64,000 bases of DNA from JAGWRI01 sp963728785. Lineage in GTDB: Bacteria > Gemmatimonadota > Gemmatimonadetes > Gemmatimonadales > Gemmatimonadaceae. Under the pieces are notes generated by a model. That model saw only the letters and a program-made list of their open reading frames with translations, did no database searches and was not told the origin of the DNA. Of the stretch, positions 51,501 to 62,960 are shown piece after piece. Each line of letters starts with the position of its first letter. The first letter of the stretch is position 1. The stretch is from positions 992,001 through 1,056,000 of the forward strand of contig CAVSKV010000004.1 in the NCBI GenBank assembly GCA_963728785.1, in the 5' to 3' direction. A program made the position numbers and the translations under genes.

Positions 51501-52073
51501 ATGATACCACGAATCCCGATCACTCTCGGCGCGGTCGCGGCCGCGCTGTGCATGGGTTGCGGGGCGCTCAGCGCTCCCAAGGCCCAGTTCCCGGTCACCA
51601 TCACCGCAGCCACGGTGTACGCGCTCAACGGCGCGGCGCCTTCCACGCCGGCGGGCCTCGACTTCCTGACTGGCACGGCAGTGGTCGTCAGCGCGAGCTT
51701 CTCGTTCAACGTGGCGCTCGACATCGATTCGTTGGGGCGCGTAGTCGTGTACCCGGCGCGCCGGCTGGCGGATTCGCTCGTGACGACCGTTGCGGTTGGC
51801 CTCCAGAAGATCGACGTGAACTTCGACGACTATAACCAGGCCACCAAGAGCGGTTATGTCATCGACTCCACTCTCGTCGTGCCGGTTGGTACGACGGTCG
51901 GCTTCAACGTGTACAGCACGACGACCTGCACCGCCTACTCGCTCGGCTCGTCGTACTACGGAAAGTTCGTCGTCGACAGCATTGATCCGGTGCAGCGCGC
52001 GCTGTACGTGCGTCTCGCGTCGGATCCCAACTGTGGGTACGTGACTCTGACGTCCGGCCTTCCGACCAAGTGA
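51501..52073 (+). CDS. Putative lipoprotein, function unknown
   Basis: A 190-residue secreted protein with a hydrophobic N-terminus ending A-A-A-L-C-M-G-C-G. Either Cys may be lipidated; the lipobox is weak. The mature part is beta-rich with repeated Val/Thr/Ser patterns (T-I-T-A-A-T-V-Y-A-L, V-V-V-S-A-S-F-S-F-N-V-A-L-D-I-D) and only a few Cys. No known family was recognised. It is 3 bases before serS; the coupling is likely transcriptional only. Confidence 0.6.
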   Translation: MIPRIPITLGAVAAALCMGCGALSAPKAQFPVTITAATVYALNGAAPSTPAGLDFLTGTAVVVSASFSFNVALDIDSLGRVVVYPARRLADSLVTTVAVGLQKIDVNFDDYNQATKSGYVIDSTLVVPVGTTVGFNVYSTTTCTAYSLGSSYYGKFVVDSIDPVQRALYVRLASDPNCGYVTLTSGLPTK

Positions 52074-52076
52074 GCC

Positions 52077-53351
52077 ATGCACGACCCCCGCATGTTGCGC
52101 GAACGGATCGACGTGCTGCGCGACGCCGCACGCCGGCGGGGGGCGGCTGACGCGCTTCTGCCCGTCATCGCGCGGGGGGAGGCCTTCGACAGGGACCGCC
52201 GCGCGCTCATCACGTCGGTCGAAGAGAAGAAGGCGGCGCGCAACGCCACGTCCCAGGAGGTGGCCCGCCGCAAGCGCGCCAAGGAAGACGCCGGCGATCT
52301 GATCGCTGAGGGACGAGCCCTGGGCGATGCCATCGCCGCCGAGGAGGCGAGCCTCGCCGAGGTCGAAGCCGCACTCCAGCATGTGCTGCTCGAGATTCCC
52401 AACGTCACGCTCCCCGATGTGCCCGAGGGCGGGGAAGCGCACAACGTCGTCGTGAAGGCATGGGGCACGCCCCGCGAGTCGGCGGGCGTCCGGCCGCATT
52501 GGGAAGTCATGGGGGATCTCGGGATGCTCGATCAGCAGCGCGCGGCCAAGATCAGCGGGTCGGGGTTCGTCGTCTATCGCGGTCGTGGGGCGCGCCTCGT
52601 GCGCTCGTTGCTCTCCATGTTCATGGACACCCACGCCCGCGAGCACGGCTACGAGGAGGTCTGGCCGCCGCAGCTCGTGACCCGCACGACGATGACCGGC
52701 ACCGGCCAACTTCCCAAGTTCGAAGACGATGCGTACGGCACCCGGGGCGACGATCTCTTTCTGATCCCGACCGCCGAGGTCCCGGTCACCAATCTCTACC
52801 GCGACGAGATTCTGAACGGCCAGCAGCTGCCGATGGCGTTCGTTGCGTATTCGCGGTGCTACCGTCGCGAGGCGGGCTCGGCCGGCAAGGACACGCGCGG
52901 CATTCTGAGGACCCATGAGTTCGACAAAGTCGAACTGGTGCGCTACGCGGCCGACGACGATTCGGAGCGCCAGCTCGAGATCCTCACTCGGCATGCGGAG
53001 ACGATGCTCGAACGGCTGGAGATCCCGTACCGCCGCAAGCTGCTGGCTGCAGGAGACACCGGCTTCGCATCGGCCAAGACGTACGACCTCGAGGCGTGGG
53101 CACCTGGGGTGGGCGCGTGGCTCGAAGTGTCGTCGTGCAGTACGTTCACCGACTTCCAGGCGCGGCGGGCCAACATCCGCTACCGGCCGGCGCCGGGCGA
53201 GAAACCGCGGTTCGTCCACACTCTCAACGGGTCGGGGCTCGCGTTCCCGCGCACCATCGCGTGCCTGCTCGAGCACCACCAACTGCCCGACGGATCTGTC
53301 GCGATCCCGGCGGCGCTGCAGCCGTACCTGGGGACGGAACGGCTCGCGTGA
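52077..53351 (+). CDS. serS: Seryl-tRNA synthetase
   Basis: A 424-residue class II synthetase. An N-terminal antiparallel coiled-coil arm (about 30-100) recognises the long variable arm of tRNA-Ser. The catalytic core has motif 2 F-R-x-E-A-G-type R-C-Y-R-R-E-A-G-S-A-G-K-D-T-R-G and motif 3 G-L-A-F-P-R-T. I-P-T-A-E-V-P-V-T-N and E-V-S-S-C-S are also conserved. Two cognate tRNA-Ser genes lie at 22927-23158. Confidence 0.96.
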   Translation: MHDPRMLRERIDVLRDAARRRGAADALLPVIARGEAFDRDRRALITSVEEKKAARNATSQEVARRKRAKEDAGDLIAEGRALGDAIAAEEASLAEVEAALQHVLLEIPNVTLPDVPEGGEAHNVVVKAWGTPRESAGVRPHWEVMGDLGMLDQQRAAKISGSGFVVYRGRGARLVRSLLSMFMDTHAREHGYEEVWPPQLVTRTTMTGTGQLPKFEDDAYGTRGDDLFLIPTAEVPVTNLYRDEILNGQQLPMAFVAYSRCYRREAGSAGKDTRGILRTHEFDKVELVRYAADDDSERQLEILTRHAETMLERLEIPYRRKLLAAGDTGFASAKTYDLEAWAPGVGAWLEVSSCSTFTDFQARRANIRYRPAPGEKPRFVHTLNGSGLAFPRTIACLLEHHQLPDGSVAIPAALQPYLGTERLA

Positions 53352-54511
53352 TACGCATGCGCCGCGGCGCGCCGGAAGTGCTCGTTGCTACGCTGATCGT
53401 CCTCCTGCTCGGCTCATACGTGTTCTATACCCAACGCGTGGTGACGTCGCTGCGTGTGGCGGCCGCGCGTTCGAGCACTATGTACTCGCGGGTCTACCGC
53501 GCGCTCGGCGATACCACGGAAGGCGCCGCGCTCCAGGCGCTGCTCGACATCTCACGGGACATCCGCGAACAAGGCGTGCCGCTCATCGTGACCGACAGCA
53601 CCGGCGTGCCGCGCTTTCACGCCAATCTGCCGTTCGACCCGCACGACTCGTTGGGGGACGACGATCCGGGCGTCCGCAGCTACGTCGCCGTGCTCGATGG
53701 GGAGAACCCGCCCGTCGTGGAAGCGCCGCTCGAGGTGCACTACGGCAATACGCCGCTCGTGTACTGGCTGGGGATCATCCCTCCGCTGCAGGTGGTCACG
53801 GCCCTGCTGCTCCTGCTCGCCGGATTCTTCATCATCCGCACGCGCAGCGACGCGGCGCGCGAGCACCTGTGGGCCGGTATGGCGCGGGAGTCGGCGCACC
53901 AACTCGGCACCCCGTTGTCGAGCATCGCCGGATGGATCGAGCTGCTCGAAGAACGCGGCGACAGCGACCCAGCGGCGCAGGCCATGGCACGGCACATGCG
54001 CGCCGATGTGGACCGGCTCGATCGGGTGGCGCACCGGTTCGAACGCATCGGGCGTGAGCCCAAGCGCGACCCCGTGGATCTGAGGGCGATCGTCGATCGC
54101 GTGGCGACCTACTTCCGGGCGCGCGTGCCGACTCTCGCCAACACGGTTGTCATCGACGTCGAGCACCCCGACGGCGCGCTGACCGTGTCCGGTGACGCCG
54201 TGCTCCTGGAGTGGGCGGTCGAGGTGCTCGTCAAGAACGCCCTCGACGCGATGGCCGGGCGGGGCGGACGGATCGCGATTTCGGCCGCCCGGCTTCCCGA
54301 GCACGGATACCGGATCCGCGTGGCCGACGAAGGCCCCGGCATCCCGCGCGAACTGCGCGACCGGGTGTTCGAACCCGGCTTCTCCACCAAGCAGGCCGGA
54401 TGGGGGATCGGGCTGTCGCTCGCCAAACGCATCGTGGAGGAGAATCACGGGGGGCGTCTCGTGCTCGTGCCCACCGACCGGGGTGCCACGTTCGACGTTA
54501 TACTCCATTGA
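53348..54511 (+). CDS. Sensor histidine kinase
   Basis: A 387-residue kinase. Residues about 10-30 are a membrane helix, a periplasmic sensor follows, and a second helix lies near 140-160. The dimerisation region has R-E-S-A-H-Q-L-G-T-P-L-S-S-I-A-G-W with His184; the residue after it is Gln, not the usual Glu/Asp. The HATPase domain has N-A-L-D-A-M, D-E-G-P-G-I-P and G-W-G-I-G-L-S-L-A-K. The GTG start overlaps the serS stop. No response regulator is adjacent on this strand. Confidence 0.87.
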   Translation: MIRMRRGAPEVLVATLIVLLLGSYVFYTQRVVTSLRVAAARSSTMYSRVYRALGDTTEGAALQALLDISRDIREQGVPLIVTDSTGVPRFHANLPFDPHDSLGDDDPGVRSYVAVLDGENPPVVEAPLEVHYGNTPLVYWLGIIPPLQVVTALLLLLAGFFIIRTRSDAAREHLWAGMARESAHQLGTPLSSIAGWIELLEERGDSDPAAQAMARHMRADVDRLDRVAHRFERIGREPKRDPVDLRAIVDRVATYFRARVPTLANTVVIDVEHPDGALTVSGDAVLLEWAVEVLVKNALDAMAGRGGRIAISAARLPEHGYRIRVADEGPGIPRELRDRVFEPGFSTKQAGWGIGLSLAKRIVEENHGGRLVLVPTDRGATFDVILH

Positions 54512-56835
54512 TGGCCCGCACCTCCCCGGATACGCTGCTCGACGGGCTCAATCCCGCGCAGCGCGAAGCCGTTCTCCACCACGAAGGCCCGATCCTCGTT
54601 CTCGCCGGCGCCGGCTCCGGCAAGACGCGGGTGCTCACCCGGCGCATCGCCCGCCTGATCCAGGCCCACGGCGTGCGCCCGTCGCAGATTCTCGCCGTCA
54701 CGTTCACGAACAAGGCCGCCGGGGAGATGCGTGATCGCATCGCCGCGTTGCTCGAACACGAGCCCGCCGGCATGTGGGCCGGCACGTTTCACAGCGTTGG
54801 AGCGCGGCTGCTCCGCGGCACCGCGCACCTCGTGGGCCGTGCGCCCGCGTTCACCATCTATGACGAGAACGATTCCGAGGCCGTGGTGAAGCGGCTCATG
54901 GACCGGCACCGGATCTCGCCCAAGCAGTACGCGGTGCGCGCCGTACGCGGTGCCATCTCCGACGCCAAGAACGCGCTCGTTTCTCCCGACGAGTTCGCTT
55001 CGCTGGCCCGCGATCCTTTTGCCCAGGCCGTGGCCAAGGTGTACGCCGACTACGATCCCACGCTTCAGCGGGCAAACGCCGCCGACTTCGACGACCTGCT
55101 GCTCCTGCCGGTCCGGATTCTGGAACGGCACCCCAACGAGCTCGCGCGCCTCCGTGCCCAGTTCCGCTACGTGCTCGTGGACGAGTATCAGGACACCAAC
55201 CGCGCCCAGTACCGGCTCGTGCAGCTGCTCGGCGGCGGTCACGGCAACGTGTGCGTGGTCGGCGACGACGACCAATCCATTTACGGCTGGCGCGGCGCCG
55301 ACATTCGCAACATTCTCGACTTCGAAAAGGATTTCCCCAGCGCCCACGTCGTGCGCCTTGAGGAGAACTACCGCTCCACGCCGCCCATCCTCGAACTGGC
55401 CAACGTCGTCATTTCGGCCAACAGCGATCGCATGGGCAAGACGCTGCGCGCCACCCGCACCGGCGGCGATCGGGTGACGGCCGTGCGCGCTCTGGACGAA
55501 CGCGACGAGGCCGACTGGCTGGTCGACGAACTGCGCCGCCAACGCACAGCCGACGGCTGGCAACTCCGCGACTTCGCCGTGTTGTACCGCACCAACGCGC
55601 AGAGCCGCGCGCTCGAAGAGGCGCTGCGCCGCCACGCCGTGCCGTACCGGCTCGTCGGCGCCGTCCGGTTCTACGACCGCCGCGAGATCCGCGACCTCAT
55701 GGGGTACCTCAAACTCGTCGCGAACCCGTCGGACGACGAGGCGTTTCGCCGCGCCATCTCCGTGCCCCGGCGGGGGGTGGGCGACGCCACGGTGGATCTG
55801 GTCGCCGACCGGGCCCGGGCCGCGGGCATCCCGCTGTTCGAAGCCGCCACGCGCGATGACTGCCTGGACGGTGTCCGCCCCGCCACGCGCGCCGCTCTTG
55901 CCGACTTCGTCGCCCTCATCGGGCGGTTCCGCGACCAGGCGCGCGAGTCGGCCGTGGACGAACTGCTCGCCGCGCTCGTGGCCGACATCCGCTATGCCGA
56001 GTACCTGGGCAACGATGGGGAGGAGCTCGCTCGCGACCGGCTCGACAACGTTCGGGAACTCATTGCCGGCGCGTCGGAAACGGTGGCCGACGTCGAGGGG
56101 GAGGTCGGCCTCAGTCCGCTCGATGTCTTTCTGCAGCGCGCCAGTCTCGTGGCCGACGTCGACAAGCTGACCGCCGACGCCGACGCCGTGACCTTGATGA
56201 CTCTCCACAACGCCAAGGGACTCGAGTTTCCGGTGGTATTCATTGCCGGCCTCGAAGACGGCCTCTTTCCGCTCGCCAGAGCCTACGACGATCCCAAGAT
56301 GCTCGAGGAAGAGCGCCGGCTATTCTATGTAGGCATCACGCGTGCCGAGCGCCGACTGTACCTCCTGCATGCCGAGTCGCGCCGCCGAAACGGCGAGTTT
56401 CTGCCCTCGCGACCATCCAGCTTCCTGGCCGCGATCCCGGACGGCATGCTCGAGCGGCGCGACACCATTCGCGTGCGGAGCAGCGGGCGCGGGGTGATGA
56501 CGGGATTCGGCGGACGCTCCGACACTCGCCCCATCGGCGGTTGGGAGGGAGGCTCGTCGCTGATCTTCGACGACGATATCATTCCCTCGAATTCCGCGGC
56601 TGCGCGCCGTCCCGGACGGCCGATCGGCGGAGTGGACGTCGAAGACGAATCACAGGACGCCGCGACCATCGCCATCGGGGCGCGGGTCAAGCACCGGAAG
56701 TTCGGCTCGGGTACCATCGCGGAGATCACCGGCGCCGGTGCGCAAACTAAGGTGCGGGTGGATTTCGACGACGAAGCGGTGGGACGAAAGACCCTCGTCG
56801 TTGCGCAAGCGAACCTCGAACGCGGAATCGACTAG
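54511..56835 (+). CDS. pcrA: ATP-dependent DNA helicase, UvrD/PcrA family
   Basis: A 774-residue SF1A helicase. It begins L-L-D-G-L-N-P-A-Q-R-E-A-V, with Walker A A-G-A-G-S-G-K-T-R, motif II V-D-E-Y-Q-D-T-N, motif III D-D-D-Q-S-I-Y-G-W-R, motif IV N-Y-R-S and motif VI V-G-I-T-R-A. The C-terminus is a PcrA-type tail: I-G-A-R-V-K-H-R-K-F-G-S-G-T-I and V-D-F-D-D. That tail binds RNA polymerase in PcrA. The ATG overlaps the kinase stop, and the stop overlaps the gatC start by one base. Confidence 0.95.
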   Translation: MARTSPDTLLDGLNPAQREAVLHHEGPILVLAGAGSGKTRVLTRRIARLIQAHGVRPSQILAVTFTNKAAGEMRDRIAALLEHEPAGMWAGTFHSVGARLLRGTAHLVGRAPAFTIYDENDSEAVVKRLMDRHRISPKQYAVRAVRGAISDAKNALVSPDEFASLARDPFAQAVAKVYADYDPTLQRANAADFDDLLLLPVRILERHPNELARLRAQFRYVLVDEYQDTNRAQYRLVQLLGGGHGNVCVVGDDDQSIYGWRGADIRNILDFEKDFPSAHVVRLEENYRSTPPILELANVVISANSDRMGKTLRATRTGGDRVTAVRALDERDEADWLVDELRRQRTADGWQLRDFAVLYRTNAQSRALEEALRRHAVPYRLVGAVRFYDRREIRDLMGYLKLVANPSDDEAFRRAISVPRRGVGDATVDLVADRARAAGIPLFEAATRDDCLDGVRPATRAALADFVALIGRFRDQARESAVDELLAALVADIRYAEYLGNDGEELARDRLDNVRELIAGASETVADVEGEVGLSPLDVFLQRASLVADVDKLTADADAVTLMTLHNAKGLEFPVVFIAGLEDGLFPLARAYDDPKMLEEERRLFYVGITRAERRLYLLHAESRRRNGEFLPSRPSSFLAAIPDGMLERRDTIRVRSSGRGVMTGFGGRSDTRPIGGWEGGSSLIFDDDIIPSNSAAARRPGRPIGGVDVEDESQDAATIAIGARVKHRKFGSGTIAEITGAGAQTKVRVDFDDEAVGRKTLVVAQANLERGID

Positions 56836-57140
56836 TGGCCGTTTCGCTCGACGACGTACGACATATCGCGGCGCTGGCCCGCCTGGGCCTCACCGACGAC
56901 CGCGCGCAAGCGCTCACCGCGGAATTGAACACCATCCTCGGCCATATGGACGTGTTGTCCAGGGTCGATACGAGCGCCGTGGTGTCGGCCGCTGAATCGG
57001 CGGCCGGCATGCCGCTCCGCGCCGACGGCGGCCCGCCCGACACCCTGGCCCGCCGTCCCGATGCATTCTCGCCATCGGTGCGCGACGGACTGCTGCTCGT
57101 GCCACGCCTGGCGACGCACGAGACGGGAGAGGAGTCGTGA
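56835..57140 (+). CDS. gatC: Asp-tRNA(Asn)/Glu-tRNA(Gln) amidotransferase subunit C
   Basis: A 101-residue GatC. V-R-H-I-A-A-L-A-R-L-G-L and L-N-T-I-L-G-H-M-D-V-L match, and R-A-D at about 65 plus the S-P-S-V-R-D-G-L-L-L-V-P end complete the family features. It clamps GatA and GatB. The GTG start shares one base with the pcrA stop; the stop overlaps the gatA start. Confidence 0.93.
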   Translation: MAVSLDDVRHIAALARLGLTDDRAQALTAELNTILGHMDVLSRVDTSAVVSAAESAAGMPLRADGGPPDTLARRPDAFSPSVRDGLLLVPRLATHETGEES

Positions 57141-58512
57141 GCGCCGCGGCACGCGAAGCCGTGGCCGCCGCCGCGCGCCGGGCCGACGAGGTCGGGGCGG
57201 GAAAGGACGGCCTCAACATCTTCGCCTGGCGCGACGACGCCGACGCCCGCGCCCAGGCCGACTCCGCCCCCGACGGGCCCCTGGCCGCCCTCCCGGTGGC
57301 CGTGAAGGACAACATCGCCACGACGACGCTGCCCACCACGTGTGGGTCGCATATCCTGCGCGGTTACGTCAGCCCGTACGAGGCGACCGTGGTCACGCGA
57401 CTTCGCGCCGCCGGCGGCGTCGTATTCGGAAAGACGAATATGGACGAATTCGCCATGGGATCGTCCACCGAGCACAGCGCCTACGGACCCACCCGCAACC
57501 CAGTGGCGCCCGACCGTGTGCCTGGTGGCTCGTCCGGCGGGTCCGCCGCCGCGGTGGCCGCCGGCATCGTGCGCATCAGCCTCGGATCGGAGACCGGCGG
57601 TTCGGTGCGGCAGCCGGCCGCCCTGTGCGGCGTGGTCGGCGTGAAGCCCACCTATGGCCGCGTCAGCCGATACGGACTCGTCGCCTTCGCCTCGTCGCTC
57701 GACCAGGTCGGGGTGCTCGGCGCCACGGTGGACGACGCCGCGCTGGCGCTCGGCGTGATCGCCGGCCGCGATCCGCGCGACGCCACGTCGGTGGACCATC
57801 CGGTGCCCGACTACCGCGCTGCCGCGCAGGCGCCGCTGGCAGGCATGGTGATCGGCAAGCCACGCGAGTATTTCCCCGATGATCTCGAACCGCGGCTCCG
57901 GCAACGGTGCGAGCGCGCACTCGAACTGTTCCGCGGGCAGGGCGCCGAAATCCGCGACGTGTCGCTGCCTCATACGGCGCTCGCCATTCCGGTGTACTAC
58001 ATCGTGGCGCCCGCCGAAGCGTCGTCCAACCTCGCCCGGTTCGACGGCGTGCGGTACGGACTCCGCCTCGAAGGCGACGGCCTGCGCGGCATGTATGAGG
58101 CCACCCGCTCCCAGGGGTTCGGTCCCGAAGTAACCCGCCGCATCATGCTCGGCACGTACGTGTTGTCGGCTGGCTATTACGATGCGTACTACCGCAAGGC
58201 GCAGCAGGTCAGGCAGCTGATTACCCAGGACTTCTCCCGCGCGTTCGCGAGCGGGGTGCACCTGCTGTTCACGCCGACCACTCCCACGCCCGCGTTCCCG
58301 ATCGGCGCCACCACCGATCCGTACGCCATGTATCTCAACGACATCTTCACGGCCACCGCCAACCTGGCCGGGGTGCCGGCGATGTCGCAGCCCATCGGAC
58401 GCGTGGACAACCTGCCGGTGGGCGGCCAGCTCATCGCGCCGCATTTCGAAGAGGCGCGGATGTTCACGGCCGCTTACGCTCTCGAGCGCGCCCTCGGCGG
58501 GGAGGCCCACCG

Positions 58513-58516
<4 letters not shown>
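57137..58516 (+). CDS. gatA: Asp-tRNA(Asn)/Glu-tRNA(Gln) amidotransferase subunit A
   Basis: A 459-residue amidase-signature protein. The catalytic triad Lys57 (V-A-V-K-D-N), Ser132 (P-G-G-S-S-G-G-S) and Ser156 (S-E-T-G-G-S-V-R) is present. It hydrolyses glutamine to supply ammonia for GatB. Presence of gatCAB implies indirect synthesis of Gln-tRNA and/or Asn-tRNA. GTG start, with 4-base overlaps on both sides. Confidence 0.96.
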
Positions 58517-59961
<1,445 letters not shown>

Positions 59962-60856
59962 ACCGGCGCCGGCAGGCCCTTGGCGTAGTCCAGGCTTGGC
60001 GCCGGCAGCCCGAAGTGCTTTTGTGCGTGTTCACGAACGGCGTCGTCGCCGCCCTCACGCAGCGCCTGGCGGCGCACGCGCTTGGCCCGGCGCAGCCGTT
60101 CGTCGCCCGACGGATCGTGGCCATAGGGCTCGGAATGGTCCAGCCGGCGCATGAGATCCACGATGAAGTCGAACGATCGTTCCATGTACGCGCCCACTTC
60201 GGCATCCTGCAGGTCCCAGCGGCTGTTCTCGGCCATTAACTGGAAGATGCGCTGCCACGACTCCGAATCCGCCACGTGTACCATGCCCCGAAAGATCCGA
60301 CGGTTGGTGGTCGTGCTGAACAGCGTCGGGCTCAGAATGCCGTCGAGCAGGGCATCGGAGGTCGAATGGTCGAGCAGGATGAGGTCGCGCGCCCGGCGGC
60401 TGTAGCGTTCCCCGAGGTGTGTCTCGAAGCGGCTCTCCCAGTAACTGTGGCCGATGGACGACGTGGATGACGTGACCGTGAGCTGCATCGGAACGAAGTA
60501 GTTGTGTGCTACGGCATCTGCTGCCAGATGGGCGAGGTAGCCGAGGGCGAAGGCGCGCAGCGGTTCGTCGCCTGCTGCCTCGTGGATGTCGAATCCCACG
60601 TCCCACGAGTGACAGTGCCGGCCGGCCGGGGCGTACTTCTTGGCGATGCTCGTGTCAGCCGCGATCGACCCATAGAGGAAATCGTAGGGAAACGCCCGCA
60701 GCAGGTCGGCCACGGTTCCCGGCAGCAGCTGGAGCGACCGCAGCACCGCCTCGCCCAGGAACACGTGGGTGCCGGGGGTCCAGGCCAAAGCGGCGTGCGG
60801 CCAGGCAATCAACAGAAACGCGGCGATAGAGCAGATCGCCGCGCCCCGACCAAGCG

Positions 60857-61519
60857 TCATGTGCCCTGGCGCCGGTGCCGACGCACACGCGGCGCGCGGT
60901 CGTGCGGCGGCTCGAGTTCCGCCGCGTCGGCAACCGACCGTTCCTCGTCCTCCTCGACGGCTCGGTCTTCCTGCGCCTCGAGCTCGGCCCGCCGCGCGCG
61001 ACGCGCCTGGTGGCCCCGCAGCGCCCGCATACCTGCCCGGATCCCCCGCGCCGCCGAAGCGGTAGTGAGGAACAGGTCTTCTGCCTCGTCCTGAACCGCG
61101 CCCAGCAGGACGTCGAAGTCCCGTACGCGCTCGCCGGTGATGTCGGCAATCTCCCGCAACTGGGCGTCGAATCGTTCCACAGTCTCGCTGAGGCGCTCCA
61201 CGTCGCCGCGGACCGTAATCGAGATCTCCTCGGCGTTCTGCATCACACCCCGCGTCCGCTCGATCACCGGCGCGAAATCCTGGCGCAGTCCGTCGAGCAC
61301 AGCCGTCAATTGCATGAATCGGCGCCGCACGTACCACGCCGCTGGAAACACCAGGAGGACTAGCAGCAGGAGAACGAGCGTCAGCACACCGCTCGCCACG
61401 TGGGTCAATTGGTCGAACCATCCGCGCTCCACCAACTGCCGAGCCACGACCGTGTCGGGCAGTGTCGCAACCGCTTGGAGCATCCACGCGCTCGCGCGCA
61501 CCAACAGAGCCGGTATCAT
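60857..61519 (-). CDS. Membrane protein with coiled-coil region, function unknown (DUF948-like)
   Basis: A 220-residue protein with one membrane helix near 40-65 (L-T-L-V-L-L-L-L-V-L-L-V-F-P-A-A-W-Y). An Ala/Glu-rich coiled coil follows (about 75-145: R-G-D-V-E-R-L-S-E-T-V-E-R-F). The C-terminus is very charged and ends R-R-H-R-R-Q. It is of DUF948-like/YtxH-like layout, without an enzymatic motif. The ATG at 61519 is only about 8 bases after the predicted transcript start. Confidence 0.6.
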   Translation of the reverse strand: MIPALLVRASAWMLQAVATLPDTVVARQLVERGWFDQLTHVASGVLTLVLLLLVLLVFPAAWYVRRRFMQLTAVLDGLRQDFAPVIERTRGVMQNAEEISITVRGDVERLSETVERFDAQLREIADITGERVRDFDVLLGAVQDEAEDLFLTTASAARGIRAGMRALRGHQARRARRAELEAQEDRAVEEDEERSVADAAELEPPHDRAPRVRRHRRQGT

Positions 61520-61533
61520 GGGTGGGTACAGTG

Positions 61534-61563
61534 AGGGTACGTAGGCGCAGGCACCGGTGTCAA
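61534..61563 (-). promoter_or_regulatory. Minus-strand promoter of the coiled-coil/phospholipase pair
   Basis: On the minus strand: TTGACA (61563-61558), 18-bp spacer, TACCCT (61539-61534). Predicted start near 61527 leaves a leader of about 8 nt. Divergent from the murA promoter. Confidence 0.5.
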
Positions 61564-61579
61564 GCGAACGGATGCACGC

Positions 61580-61609
61580 TTGACTCGCCAACCGTGCCGC
61601 GGTCATTCT
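61580..61609 (+). promoter_or_regulatory. murA: murA promoter
   Basis: CGC-TTGACT at 61580-61585, 18-bp spacer, CATTCT at 61604-61609. Predicted leader about 49 nt. Confidence 0.5.
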
Positions 61610-61664
61610 TCGCCATCGCCGTTCTTTCCATTTACCGTCTGCCTCCCGGGTCCTGGCCCGCGCC

Positions 61665-62960
61665 ATGAGCGCTCTGCAGTTCGTCGTCCACGGAGGGCGC
61701 CCCCTCTCCGGCTCCATCCGTCCCTCGGGCAACAAGAACGCCGCGCTTCCCATCGTGGCGGCGAGCCTGCTCACCGACCAGCCGGTGACGCTCACCAACG
61801 TGCCACGCATTCGGGACGTGGAAACCCTCGTCGAACTGGTGCGCTCCGTCGGCGCGTCCGCCGAGTGGACCGAGCCCAACACCCTCGCGGTTCACGCCAA
61901 GACCGTGCACGCGGCGCGGCTCGATCCGGCGCTCTGCGCGCGCATCCGAGCCTCCATCCTTCTCGCTGCGCCGCTGCTCGTGCGGAGCGGGGCGGTCACT
62001 CTGCCGCCGCCGGGCGGTGACGTCATCGGCCGCCGGCGGCTCGACACCCACTTTCACGTGCTCCGCGAGCTCGGTGCGGAGTTCACGTTGTCGGACCGGT
62101 ACGAACTGCGCACCAGGGGGTTCACCGGTGCCGACGTGTTCCTCGACGAGCCCAGCGTCACAGCAACCGAGAACGCCCTCATGGCGGCCGCCGCCGCCCG
62201 CGGCACTACCGTGCTCCGCAACGCGGCCAGCGAACCGCACGTGCAGGATCTGGCCCGTTTCCTCGTCGCGCTCGGCGCCAGGATCGACGGTATCGGCACC
62301 AACACGCTGACCATCGAGGGCGTGACGGCGTTCGGTAGCGCCTCCCACGCCATCGGGCCCGATCATATCGAGGTCGGGTCGTTCATCGGCTTGGCGGCCG
62401 TTACGAACTCGGCCCTCCGCATTGAACGCGCCGGGATCGAGCACCTGCGCTCCACTCGCATGGGCTTCGAACGATTGGGTATCGTCTGCGAGGTCGAGGG
62501 CGCCGACCTCATCGTGCCGGCCGACCAGCCTCGAATCATCCAGCCGGACCTCGGCGGGCACGTGCCGAAGCTCGAGGACCAGCCGTGGCCTGCCTTCCCG
62601 GCCGACCTCATGTCGATCGCGATCGTTGCCGCCACGCAATGCCAGGGCGTGATCCTCATGCACGAGAAGATGTTCGAGTCGCGTCTGTTCTTCGTCGACA
62701 AGCTCGTGAGCATGGGCGCCCGCATCGTTCTCTGCGACCCGCACCGGGCGCTCGTCGTCGGGCCGTCGCCGCTCCATGCAGGCAACGTTGATTCGCCCGA
62801 CATCCGGGCCGGGATGGCCATGCTGCTCGCCGCCCTTGCCGCGCCGGGTACGAGCACTATCCACAACGTGCAACAGATCGAGCGCGGCTACGAGCGCATA
62901 GACCAGCGGCTTCGCGCTCTGGGCGCTCAGATTGAACGCGTGGAAGTCGGCGGGGCGTGA
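61665..62960 (+). CDS. murA: UDP-N-acetylglucosamine 1-carboxyvinyltransferase MurA, with Asp at the active-site Cys position
   Basis: A 431-residue MurA. It makes the first committed peptidoglycan precursor from UDP-GlcNAc and PEP. S-G-N-K-N-A-A-L-P holds the conserved Lys and Asn. The active-site loop, normally G-G-C-x-I-G, reads P-G-G-D-V-I-G with Asp119 in place of the Cys that fosfomycin alkylates. Such Cys-to-Asp MurAs are active and fosfomycin-insensitive (known for mycobacteria and Borrelia). The ATG lies about 49 bases after the predicted promoter start; the stop overlaps pgeF. Confidence 0.93.
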   Translation: MSALQFVVHGGRPLSGSIRPSGNKNAALPIVAASLLTDQPVTLTNVPRIRDVETLVELVRSVGASAEWTEPNTLAVHAKTVHAARLDPALCARIRASILLAAPLLVRSGAVTLPPPGGDVIGRRRLDTHFHVLRELGAEFTLSDRYELRTRGFTGADVFLDEPSVTATENALMAAAAARGTTVLRNAASEPHVQDLARFLVALGARIDGIGTNTLTIEGVTAFGSASHAIGPDHIEVGSFIGLAAVTNSALRIERAGIEHLRSTRMGFERLGIVCEVEGADLIVPADQPRIIQPDLGGHVPKLEDQPWPAFPADLMSIAIVAATQCQGVILMHEKMFESRLFFVDKLVSMGARIVLCDPHRALVVGPSPLHAGNVDSPDIRAGMAMLLAALAAPGTSTIHNVQQIERGYERIDQRLRALGAQIERVEVGGA

